Source of the DNA: an uncultured bacterium
Lineage (GTDB): Bacteria; Pseudomonadota; Gammaproteobacteria; Burkholderiales; Burkholderiaceae_E
NCBI GenBank assembly: GCA_903864485.1
Contig: CAIPGD010000442.1
Location: 1-5,514, forward strand
Direction of reading: 5' to 3'
Length of the DNA stretch: 5,514 nt
Positions 1-5,514 of this stretch are shown piece by piece (position 1 is the stretch's first letter; the number at the start of each line of letters is the position of its first letter). The position numbers and the translations under genes were made by a program. The notes beneath the pieces are model-generated. The model did no database searches, was not told the origin of the DNA, and saw only the letters and a program-made list of their open reading frames with translations.

Positions 1-1076
1 AACGGCTCTGGCTCCGATTCAGCTCCAGACTCAGGCAAGGGATCGTGAGCCAGCTCTCGCTCTGGCTCTAGCTCTGGCTCGGGCTCTGGCTCTGGCTCTG
101 GCTCTGGCTCGATAACGACTTCGGCGGCCGCCTCGTTCAGCGCTCGAACAACACGCGCCTGGTCAAGAACACCCGTTGTGACCGGCAAGGTTTCAACCAG
201 GTCAGACATCTGGCGCTCGCTGTCCGAGACCGCCTCAGTACCCGATCCGTGCAGCGCAGACCAATCAAAGTAAGCGCTAGACAACCGCTTGCCCAATACC
301 TGCAAACGCACATCACCGGCCCCTACGGCTTGCCGCAGTCGCGCGTAGACGTCAAGCGCATCCTCCAGCCGATTCGAATCAAAAATGGCCGACTCGATCC
401 AGGCAAACACCGGATTAATTACTTGGGCGCGCAGTTCGTCGCGAACCTCGGTTGGGAACGCTTCGACCGCGGTAATCAGGCCCAGGTCCTCTGGACCAAA
501 CCCCTGTGGGCAAACGCTCTGGGACATGGCCAGAAGCAACTGAGGGAGACGACGCAACATTTCAGGCCATCGACCGGCCGGCAAATCACCGCGCGCCGCC
601 AGCGGGTAATCCGTCAGTGCCCGTCCAAGCCCGTCGAGCGCCATCCGAAAGCGATCCGACCGGGCATCCACCGACGCGCTCGCGAGCGCGAACTGGAGCA
701 CCGAACGGTTAAGCAAACACGACATCGCGTCGCGCCCGCCCTTGGCAATTCGCTGATCCCACAAACGCAAAGCCTGCACCGCTTTGCCAGTACTCAAACT
801 CTCCAGCGCTAACTCATCGATCGCGTCGACAGATCGAAACCAGAACAACCCGTTCAGCCAACGGCCTTCGACGTCATCGACTGCAGCCGCGGCCGACTCA
901 ATATCCTGAATCGTTCTTGGAATCACCCCCCACGACGGTTGATCGAGCGGAAATATTGGGCGCTTCCCGAGTGGGATATCGACACTGAGATCGGCCACTC
1001 GCCGCGCAATCTCGCGACTGGTCGCCGACGCAGGCAATCCAAGAATTCGAAAGGGGTTTGCGAGAACGAGATTCAC
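1..1076 (-). CDS. Partial uncharacterised protein with degenerate J-domain-like N-terminus and Glu-Pro repeat tail
   Basis: I translated this frame by hand. It is open for 358 codons from a GTG at 1076-1074 and leaves the window at the left, so the C-terminus is missing. Residues 7-24 read NPFRILGLPASATSREI, the start of a J-domain-like helix seen in DnaJ-related proteins. No HPD motif, needed for Hsp70 stimulation, is visible, so canonical co-chaperone activity is unlikely. Residues about 60-310 are mostly predicted helical, rich in Leu, Ala and Arg, and include a LNGLFWF segment. Residues 323-338 are Glu-Pro dipeptides, and acidic Pro/Glu-rich sequence continues to the window edge. I see no signal peptide or membrane segment. 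GTG is chosen because an in-frame TGA lies just upstream (1103-1101, then another at 1097-1095) and no ATG is available nearby; no clear ribosome site precedes it. It is the third minus-strand gene in a row, but a 126-base gap separates it from the dehydrogenase pair. The function is unknown. That it is a real gene is well supported by the long open frame and protein-like composition; the J-domain link is inferred from one motif. Confidence 0.75.
   Translation of the reverse strand, partial: MNLVLANPFRILGLPASATSREIARRVADLSVDIPLGKRPIFPLDQPSWGVIPRTIQDIESAAAAVDDVEGRWLNGLFWFRSVDAIDELALESLSTGKAVQALRLWDQRIAKGGRDAMSCLLNRSVLQFALASASVDARSDRFRMALDGLGRALTDYPLAARGDLPAGRWPEMLRRLPQLLLAMSQSVCPQGFGPEDLGLITAVEAFPTEVRDELRAQVINPVFAWIESAIFDSNRLEDALDVYARLRQAVGAGDVRLQVLGKRLSSAYFDWSALHGSGTEAVSDSERQMSDLVETLPVTTGVLDQARVVRALNEAAAEVVIEPEPEPEPEPEPELEPERELAHDPLPESGAESEPEP
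53..112 (-). repeat. Hexanucleotide tandem repeat coding for Glu-Pro dipeptides
   Basis: On the plus strand there are ten consecutive six-base units of the form GCTCTN or a one-base variant (GCTCTG six times, plus GCTCTC, GCTCTA, GCTCGG and GCTCGA). On the minus strand this reads GAG-CCA repeats, giving alternating Glu and Pro in the J-like protein. A shorter copy of the pattern appears at about 4-15. Because the unit is two codons long, gain or loss of units would keep the reading frame. Such Glu-Pro stretches usually form stiff extended linkers, often in envelope-spanning or multi-domain proteins; that role is inferred here. Confidence 0.85.
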
Positions 1077-1202
1077 GATCCAGGCCCACGGCCGTCAAGG
1101 TCAGCGGCTCGCCAAGCGATTGCTCAGCAGAGGTGCAGGGGCATCGTAGCGATTTCCGCCCCAATACGGAAGTTCGCGCAACCATTCAAGTCGCTTTTTT
1201 GA
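1077..1202. other. Intergenic gap with a possible imperfect hairpin
   Basis: This 126-base gap separates the stop of the Ldh2-family gene from the GTG of the J-like gene. It holds one notable inverted repeat at 1138-1162: GGGGC and GCCCC arms enclose an inner ATCG-TAG-CGAT stem, with a four-base bulge (TTCC) on one side. No T tract follows it on the minus strand, so it does not look like a standard intrinsic terminator. The run of six T at 1195-1200 lies on the plus strand, the wrong one for the minus-strand genes. I found no convincing promoter for the J-like gene. Confidence 0.4.
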
Positions 1203-2267
1203 TCAGAAGGGTTGAGGAACCGCTATCCCAAAACGTTCGGCCCAAGGCTGCAGTGCCGGCAGGATCTCCGCCTGGAGCCCAACCCCGTCCTCACGCTGGG
1301 CGGCACGCCGCGCCCAGGCGCGGTCGCCGGGCACACGCACCTCGCTAAAACCTGGACGGGCTGGGTTGCTGCGGCAGGCCTGCGCGATCCATTCCATCTG
1401 GCGGGCGAAGGCGGTTCGGCCACCGAATGCATCGGGGTCGACGCAGTACATAAAAACCGTCGCCCCCCACCCTTGCACAGCATCCGCGCGATGGACCCCC
1501 GCAAGCCCCCCGGTCAGCATTTCAACGAGCAGCGCGAGTCCGGTTCCCTTATGTCCGGCCTCAAGGCCACCCAGTGGCAGGATCGTTCCAGGGGGATTCG
1601 CGTCAAAAACACTCGGATCATCCGTCGGATTCCCGCCACCATCCAAAAGCCACGGGAACTCGAACCGTTGGCCCTGGCGGGCGAGCCGGTTACTCATCGC
1701 GTTGGTTGCAAGCGACGCCGAAATATCAATCAAAATTGGGGTGGTTTCGGTCGGAATCCCCACCGCCAAAGGGTCTGGCGTGAAGACCGCACGTTTGCCG
1801 CCATGCGGGGCAACGCTCGCCGTCCCTGGGTCTGAACACATCAATAGAACCGCCAGGCCCCGCTCAGTAACGCGAGGTAAAAAAGCGGCTAGACACGCAA
1901 TGTGGTGACTACAACGGATCACGACCGATCCAGAACCATAGTTCAACGCCATCTCGGTTGCGCGATCTAATCCGCGGCGAACCAGCCAGGGGCCTGGCAA
2001 TCGATGTCCGTCCCATAGCTCGGCTGCCGCCCGTCCAGACAGACGCGTTGGCTCACCGCTGGGGGTCATCTGACCGCGCGTGATTTCACCAAGGTACGGT
2101 GAGAGTAAGGCCAGACCATGCGTGTCATGCCCCATCAGGTCGCCCTCGAGCAGGACCTCTGCGACATCGCTGGCAATATCAGCACGAACACCAGCGGCCA
2201 AGAGCAGCGCCTCGGCGAAGGCGCACAAGTCATCTGCCGAATAACGCAGGGGCGGCGTCGGATTCAT
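1203..2267 (-). CDS. Ldh2-family (malate/L-lactate dehydrogenase-like) NAD(P)-dependent oxidoreductase
   Basis: The product is a 354-residue cytoplasmic oxidoreductase of the Ldh2 fold (the YlbC/YiaK/AllD/ComC superfamily), which interconverts 2-hydroxy and 2-keto acids with NAD(P)H. Length matches the family (about 330-360). Motifs in order: GHDTHG at 46-51, the family (S/T)HG signature with catalytic His50; SHH at 120-122, where the family has its SNH motif; FTPDPLAVGIP at 162-172, matching the usual TNP-A-GIP stretch; LIDIS at 179-183; GHKGTGLALLVEML at 238-251, the dinucleotide-side signature; and VPGDR at 312-316. The Arg usually found in HGVxR is absent (HGLALL). The ATG at 2267-2265 is chosen because it begins at the usual distance before the first helix and lies 10 bases after the upstream gene's stop. 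A GTG at 2291-2289, which would overlap that gene by 14 bases, has a weak AGG-type site and is the alternative start. It is probably co-transcribed with the preceding short-chain dehydrogenase. Family assignment is firm; the substrate (lactate, malate, ureidoglycolate, diketogulonate-like or a pathway keto acid) is not resolved. Confidence 0.9.
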   Translation of the reverse strand: MNPTPPLRYSADDLCAFAEALLLAAGVRADIASDVAEVLLEGDLMGHDTHGLALLSPYLGEITRGQMTPSGEPTRLSGRAAAELWDGHRLPGPWLVRRGLDRATEMALNYGSGSVVIRCSHHIACLAAFLPRVTERGLAVLLMCSDPGTASVAPHGGKRAVFTPDPLAVGIPTETTPILIDISASLATNAMSNRLARQGQRFEFPWLLDGGGNPTDDPSVFDANPPGTILPLGGLEAGHKGTGLALLVEMLTGGLAGVHRADAVQGWGATVFMYCVDPDAFGGRTAFARQMEWIAQACRSNPARPGFSEVRVPGDRAWARRAAQREDGVGLQAEILPALQPWAERFGIAVPQPF

Positions 2268-2277
2268 TGCGGCGGTA

Positions 2278-3042
2278 TCAGTAGACGGCACGACCGCCTG
2301 AAAGATCGAACACAGCTCCGGTCGTAAAACTGCAGTCCTCAGTACACAACCACGCGACCATCGCAGCTATTTCCTCGACCTGCCCAAATCGACCCATGGG
2401 AATCTTGGAGAGCATGAAGTCGATATGCGACTGCGTCATCTGATCGAACATTCCAGTTTTGACCGCAGCTGGCGTCACACAATTGACGCACACACCCGAC
2501 TTTGCCAGCTCTTTACCCAGTGATTTGGTCAAGGCGATCACAGCAGCCTTGGAAGCGCTGTAGGCCGATGCATTCGGATTGCCCTCCTTACCGGCGATCG
2601 AAGCAATGTTGACGATCCGACCCCACCCGCGGGCAACCATGTCAGGTGCAAGGACCTGATTGCACAAGAACACCCCATTGAGATTGATGTCAATCACCTC
2701 GCGCCATGCCGCGACCGGATAGTCCACCAGGGGCACATTCGGTCCGGTAATCCCCGCGCTGCAGACCAGTACATCAACGCCACCGAGGGCGGCGATCGTC
2801 GTATCGCGGGCAGCCTCGACCGCTTGGGCTGAGGTGACATCCAGTTGAACTGTATGGACGGCCGGTTGTTTCGGAAACTCGCGTTGCAGGTGTTCCGCCG
2901 CCTGATTCAAGGCCGTCGCATCGCGATCCCAAAGACTCACCCGAGCGCTCGAGGCAATCAGTCGGGCAGCAATCGCCAGACCAATTCCGGCCGCCCCACC
3001 GGTAACGACCGCACGGCGGCCCTGCAGATCCAACTGGTTCAT
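2278..3042 (-). CDS. Short-chain dehydrogenase/reductase (SDR), FabG-like, probably acting on a sugar or keto-deoxy acid
   Basis: The product is a complete 254-residue classical SDR. The NAD(P)-binding TGGAAGIG motif is at 14-21. An acidic Asp39 at the end of the second strand favours NAD over NADP. Asp68-Val contacts the adenine ring, and CSAG at 94-97 occupies the usual NNAG position. The catalytic set is Asn120, Ser148, Tyr161 and Lys165 (YSASK at 161-165). The C-terminal stretch around TTGAVFDLSGG (240-250) is the normal SDR end. The ATG at 3042-3040 is chosen because AGGAG (3052-3048) sits five bases upstream, the best ribosome site in the window; an ATG 11 codons further upstream gives an extension unlike the family. 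It is the first gene of the minus-strand unit, transcribed divergently from the dehydratase. Related SDRs beside IlvD/EDD dehydratases oxidise aldoses to lactones or oxidise 2-keto-3-deoxy-sugar acids, so one of these roles is inferred. FabG-type 3-oxoacyl reduction is possible by sequence but fits the neighbours less well. Confidence 0.93.
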   Translation of the reverse strand: MNQLDLQGRRAVVTGGAAGIGLAIAARLIASSARVSLWDRDATALNQAAEHLQREFPKQPAVHTVQLDVTSAQAVEAARDTTIAALGGVDVLVCSAGITGPNVPLVDYPVAAWREVIDINLNGVFLCNQVLAPDMVARGWGRIVNIASIAGKEGNPNASAYSASKAAVIALTKSLGKELAKSGVCVNCVTPAAVKTGMFDQMTQSHIDFMLSKIPMGRFGQVEEIAAMVAWLCTEDCSFTTGAVFDLSGGRAVY

Positions 3043-3143
3043 ACGTTCTCCTGGGTGCACTTTGAGCGCGAGCATGCCGCAAGGTCGATCGTTCTGCGCA
3101 TGAGTGGTTTCCCGGGGTGTCCAACGGACGCGCCTTACCGCAA

Positions 3144-3160
3144 AATTGGTCTTACCAATT
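3144..3160. promoter_or_regulatory. Predicted GntR (FadR-subfamily) operator
   Basis: AATTGGT-CTT-ACCAATT is a perfect inverted repeat with seven-base arms and a three-base centre. It contains TGGTNNNACCA, the core recognised by FadR-type GntR repressors; the E. coli PdhR site has nearly the same form. Its centre lies 48 bases before the dehydratase ATG and about 110 bases before the short-chain dehydrogenase ATG, and it overlaps a CATAAT -10-like element for the minus direction. The placement fits repression of one or both units, relieved by a sugar acid or keto acid. No GntR gene lies in the window, so the regulator would be encoded nearby or elsewhere. The palindrome is seen directly; the regulator family is inferred from the motif. 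Confidence 0.7.
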
Positions 3161-3180
3161 ATGAATGGCCACGAATGGCC
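3161..3180. repeat. Ten-base direct repeat beside the operator
   Basis: ATGAATGGCC is followed at once by ACGAATGGCC, nine of ten bases identical, so the period is about one helical turn. The second half also forms an inverted repeat, GGCCA-CGAA-TGGCC (3167-3180), 20 bases before the dehydratase ATG. It could be a second regulator contact site or a small hairpin in the dehydratase leader; no function is shown by sequence alone. Confidence 0.45.
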
Positions 3181-3199
3181 CTTTACTCTGCCCGTTCCA

Positions 3200-4933
3200 A
3201 TGACTGAAAAAGATCCGAAGTCTCAGACCCGACGCAGCTCCGCATGGTTCGGACGCGATGATCGGGATGGCTTCATCTACCGCTCCTGGGTCAAGAATCG
3301 GGGCGTCCCGAATGACCAGTTTGACGGACGGCCCGTCATTGGGATCTGCAACACCTACAGCGAACTCACCCCCTGCAATTCGCACTTTCGGACCTTGGCC
3401 GAGCAGGTAAAGATCGGAGTCTGGGAGGCAGGTGGCTTTCCGCTCGAATTCCCAGTCATGTCGCTCGGTGAAACACTGCTGCGGCCGACTGCCATGCTGT
3501 ATCGAAATTTAGCATCGATGGATGTTGAAGAATCGATCCGCGCGAATCCGCTGGACGGTGTCGTCTTGCTAATGGGTTGCGACAAGACAACGCCGGCGCT
3601 TCTGATGGGCGCAGCGTCGGTCGACCTGCCCGCCATCGGCGTCTCTGGTGGCCCAATGCTGACAGGTCGGTGGCGCGGTCAGCCGATCGGATCGGGAACC
3701 GGCGTCTGGCAAATGTCTGAAGAGGTTCGCGGCGGACGGATGTCGCGGGAAGAATTTATCGAGGCCGAGAGCTGTATGCACCGGTCACACGGCCACTGCA
3801 TGACCATGGGGACCGCCAGTACCATGGCCTCTATGGTCGAGGCGCTGGGCATGGGACTCCCCGGCAATGCAGCGATCCCGGCGGTCGACGGTCGCCGCAA
3901 TGTCCTGGCGCGGCAGGCGGGTCGACGCGCGGTTGAAATGGTCAAGGAAGACCTCAGGATGTCGCAGATCCTGACCCGGGCCGCCTTCGAAAACGCGATT
4001 CGGGTGTTGGCGGGCATCGGCGGATCCACGAATGCCGTTCTGCATCTCATCGCGATCGCGGGGCGAGTCGGGATTCCATTGGCGCTTGAGGATTTTGACG
4101 CGATCGGTAGCGCCCTACCCTGCCTGGTCGATCTCCAGCCGTCGGGACGCTATCTGATGGAGGACTTCTTCGAAGCCGGCGGCCTCCCAGCCGTCGTGCG
4201 TGAAATGGCGTCTGTCATTGATCGGAGCGCAATGACGGTCAACGGCCACTCGCTCTGGGATAACTGCGCCCAAGCCCCGTGCTGGAATCGCGAGGTCATC
4301 CGGCCCTGGTCAGAACCCTTTAAGCCCGAGGCCGGCATCGCGGTACTGCGCGGCAATCTTGCTCCGCTGGGCGCGGTGATCAAACCCAGCGCGGCCACCC
4401 CTGAGCTCATGCAGCATCGAGGCCGCGCCGTTGTGTTCCGTAACGCCGATGAACTCCATCGCAAAGTAGAAGACCCCGATCTGGATGTCGACGAACATTG
4501 CGTTCTGGTCCTGCAGAATTGCGGCCCCAAGGGGTATCCAGGGATGCCTGAGAGCGGCAACATGCCGATCCCGAAAAAGCTCATCGAACGCGGCGTGACC
4601 GACATGGTGCGGGTCTCGGATGCCCGAATGAGTGGTACGGCCTACGGCACGGTGGTTTTGCATGTAGCCCCTGAATCAGCGGCCGGTGGCCCGCTGGCAC
4701 TGGTTCGGGATGGTGACATGATCGAACTGGATGTCGCCGGGCGCCGTCTGCACCTCGATGTCAGCGAAGAAGAACTCGCCCAGCGGCGAGCCAACTGGGA
4801 AGCCCCTCCGGCTGCGGCTACCCGAGGCTATGTCAAACTTTATATTGATCATGTGCTGCAGGCCGATCGCGGGGCTGATCTGGATTTTCTGGTTGGCAAC
4901 AGTGGCTCTGCGGTGCCGCCGGACAACCACTAA
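3200..4933 (+). CDS. IlvD/EDD-family sugar-acid dehydratase (L-arabonate dehydratase-like)
   Basis: The product is a complete 577-residue iron-sulfur dehydratase that would remove water from an aldonic acid to give the 2-keto-3-deoxy acid. The three cluster cysteines are Cys59 (SELTPCN), Cys127 (GCDKTTPA) and Cys200 (GHCMTMGTASTM). These are the positions I recall for the [2Fe-2S] Rhizobium L-arabinonate dehydratase (about 579 residues). Glu91, Asp128, Lys129 (probably carbamylated) and Glu451 fit the Mg site. Ser478 in SDARMSGTAYG (473-483) is the expected catalytic base. Early motifs WFGRDDRDGF and FPLEFPVMSLGET separate this sugar-acid branch from true IlvD. The ATG at 3200 is chosen because the protein then aligns with the family from residue 1. 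The frame is open back to 3104, but that extension would be coded through the operator and looks non-family. No clear ribosome site is present. It leads the plus-strand unit, 11 bases before the next gene. The family is near certain; arabonate, xylonate, galactonate or fuconate remain possible substrates. Confidence 0.95.
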   Translation: MTEKDPKSQTRRSSAWFGRDDRDGFIYRSWVKNRGVPNDQFDGRPVIGICNTYSELTPCNSHFRTLAEQVKIGVWEAGGFPLEFPVMSLGETLLRPTAMLYRNLASMDVEESIRANPLDGVVLLMGCDKTTPALLMGAASVDLPAIGVSGGPMLTGRWRGQPIGSGTGVWQMSEEVRGGRMSREEFIEAESCMHRSHGHCMTMGTASTMASMVEALGMGLPGNAAIPAVDGRRNVLARQAGRRAVEMVKEDLRMSQILTRAAFENAIRVLAGIGGSTNAVLHLIAIAGRVGIPLALEDFDAIGSALPCLVDLQPSGRYLMEDFFEAGGLPAVVREMASVIDRSAMTVNGHSLWDNCAQAPCWNREVIRPWSEPFKPEAGIAVLRGNLAPLGAVIKPSAATPELMQHRGRAVVFRNADELHRKVEDPDLDVDEHCVLVLQNCGPKGYPGMPESGNMPIPKKLIERGVTDMVRVSDARMSGTAYGTVVLHVAPESAAGGPLALVRDGDMIELDVAGRRLHLDVSEEELAQRRANWEAPPAAATRGYVKLYIDHVLQADRGADLDFLVGNSGSAVPPDNH

Positions 4934-4944
4934 AAACCATCATC

Positions 4945-5514
4945 ATGCGCCCCTGCCGTGTCCTCATCACCGATCATGATTTCCCCAATCTCGATCTGGA
5001 ACTCGCGCTGTATCGCGAGGCCGGGATCGAGGTTGTGACTGGACAATGCCGGACAGCAGCCGACGTGATTGCGGCCAGCCTGGACTGCAATGCGCTCCTG
5101 GTTCAGTACGCCGAAGTCAACGAAGCCGTCTTTGTCGCCCGCCCGGATATCCGCATCGCGAGTCGCTATGGCGCCGGGTTCGATACGATCGACTTCGAGG
5201 CTGCTGAACGCTGCGGAGTCTGGGTTGCCAACTCGCCTGACTATGGGGTCGGCGAGGTCGCGACGCATGCCCTGGCGATGACCCTGGATCTGCTGCGACG
5301 CATCACGATCTACGATCGAGCCGTCAAATCCGGCCAGTGGCACTACACCACCGGTGGCGTGATTCGCCGGATCGGTGACCTCACCGTCGGCGTACTGGGT
5401 CTGGGACGCATCGGCAAGCGCTTTGCGCATGTCGCGCGCGATTGTTTCGCGCGAGTGATCGCCCATGACCCCTATTTGATTGATGGCGATTTCCCCGCCT
5501 ACGTCGAACGGGTC
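4945..5514 (+). CDS. Partial D-isomer-specific 2-hydroxyacid dehydrogenase (CtBP/SerA-like)
   Basis: The frame is open from ATG at 4945 to the right edge, giving the first 190 residues of a protein that is usually about 310-350 long. Residues 1-98 form the start of the substrate-binding domain, ending with RYGAGFDTID (74-83) and VANSPDYGVGEVATHAL (94-110), both typical of this family. The Rossmann motif VGVLGLGRIG (148-157) contains GxGxxG, and Asp175 (AHDPY) sits where an acidic residue selects NAD. The catalytic Arg, Glu and His lie beyond the window. This cytoplasmic family reduces 2-keto acids to D-2-hydroxy acids or the reverse; members act on 3-phosphoglycerate, glyoxylate, hydroxypyruvate, lactate and others. 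It starts 11 bases after the dehydratase stop with no visible ribosome site, so translation may be coupled to the dehydratase. A part in the sugar-acid pathway is inferred from position. The family is firm, the substrate unknown. Confidence 0.92.
   Translation, partial: MRPCRVLITDHDFPNLDLELALYREAGIEVVTGQCRTAADVIAASLDCNALLVQYAEVNEAVFVARPDIRIASRYGAGFDTIDFEAAERCGVWVANSPDYGVGEVATHALAMTLDLLRRITIYDRAVKSGQWHYTTGGVIRRIGDLTVGVLGLGRIGKRFAHVARDCFARVIAHDPYLIDGDFPAYVERV

Larger units (their letters stand above)
3043..3199. promoter_or_regulatory. Divergent control region between the two enzyme units
   Basis: These 157 bases lie between the start codons of the short-chain dehydrogenase (minus) and the dehydratase (plus) and must carry the promoters for both. 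A palindromic operator lies at 3144-3160, followed by a 10-base direct repeat at 3161-3180. On the minus strand CATAAT (3163-3158) resembles a -10 box and overlaps the operator edge, but no good -35 is seen at the right distance. On the plus strand no convincing -35/-10 pair is visible. AGGAG at 3052-3048 is the ribosome site of the minus-strand gene; no comparable site precedes the ATG at 3200. Confidence 0.6.

Noticed and set aside
249..812. 187-codon plus-strand open frame
   Set aside because: It lies fully antisense to the J-like gene, whose minus frame is open for the whole region and gives more protein-like sequence; the plus product is rich in Arg/Gln/His with no recognisable motif.
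898..1185. 95-codon minus-strand open frame overlapping the start of the J-like gene
   Set aside because: It is out of frame with the J-like gene, is Ser/Arg-rich without motifs, and would overlap that gene by about 180 bases.
1195..1200. Run of six T as a possible terminator
   Set aside because: It is on the plus strand with no adjacent stem, and the neighbouring genes are read from the minus strand.
1212..1908. Plus-strand open frames of 207 and 180 codons
   Set aside because: Both are antisense shadows of the Ldh2-family gene, which has clear family motifs.
3104..3199. N-terminal extension of the dehydratase from an upstream ATG at 3104
   Set aside because: The 32 extra residues have no family match that I recognise, would be encoded through the operator palindrome, and would move the cluster cysteines away from their usual positions 59, 127 and 200.
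4052..4059. GCGATCGC, the cyanobacterial HIP1 octamer
   Set aside because: I noticed only a single clear copy, so it gives no support for a cyanobacterial origin.
4930..5466. 178-codon minus-strand open frame
   Set aside because: It is antisense to the 2-hydroxyacid dehydrogenase, whose plus frame carries the GLGRIG nucleotide-binding motif.

Overview
The window is a GC-rich, densely packed bacterial chromosome segment. It holds five protein genes, two of them cut by the window edges, and no RNA gene, CRISPR array or insertion sequence that I can see. The phylum cannot be fixed from sequence alone. High GC, weak Shine-Dalgarno sites at most starts, and a DnaJ-like protein with a low-complexity tail fit a Gram-negative environmental bacterium (Pseudomonadota or Planctomycetota type), but this is a guess.

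Layout. Positions 1-1076 (minus) hold the N-terminal 358 residues of an uncharacterised protein that begins with a degenerate J-domain-like segment and passes into a Glu-Pro repeat before leaving the window. After a 126-base gap comes a minus-strand pair: a short-chain dehydrogenase (2278-3042) followed by a malate/L-lactate dehydrogenase-family (Ldh2) oxidoreductase (1203-2267). A 157-base divergent control region (3043-3199) contains a perfect 7+3+7 palindrome, AATTGGT-CTT-ACCAATT, typical of FadR-type GntR regulators. On the plus strand follow an IlvD/EDD-family sugar-acid dehydratase (3200-4933) and, 11 bases later, a D-isomer-specific 2-hydroxyacid dehydrogenase (from 4945, cut by the right edge).

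How it may work together. The four divergent enzyme genes look like one catabolic regulon for a sugar acid. The dehydratase would turn an aldonate into a 2-keto-3-deoxy-aldonate. The short-chain dehydrogenase could oxidise the sugar or a hydroxyl of the keto-deoxy intermediate. The two 2-hydroxyacid/2-ketoacid oxidoreductases, from unrelated folds, could handle pathway ends such as lactate, glycolate/glyoxylate or hydroxypyruvate. The palindrome sits where one acid-responsive GntR repressor could control both directions; the regulator itself is not in the window. The substrate cannot be read from the sequence; L-arabonate-, xylonate- or fuconate-like acids are the natural candidates. The J-like gene at the left appears unrelated to this pathway.
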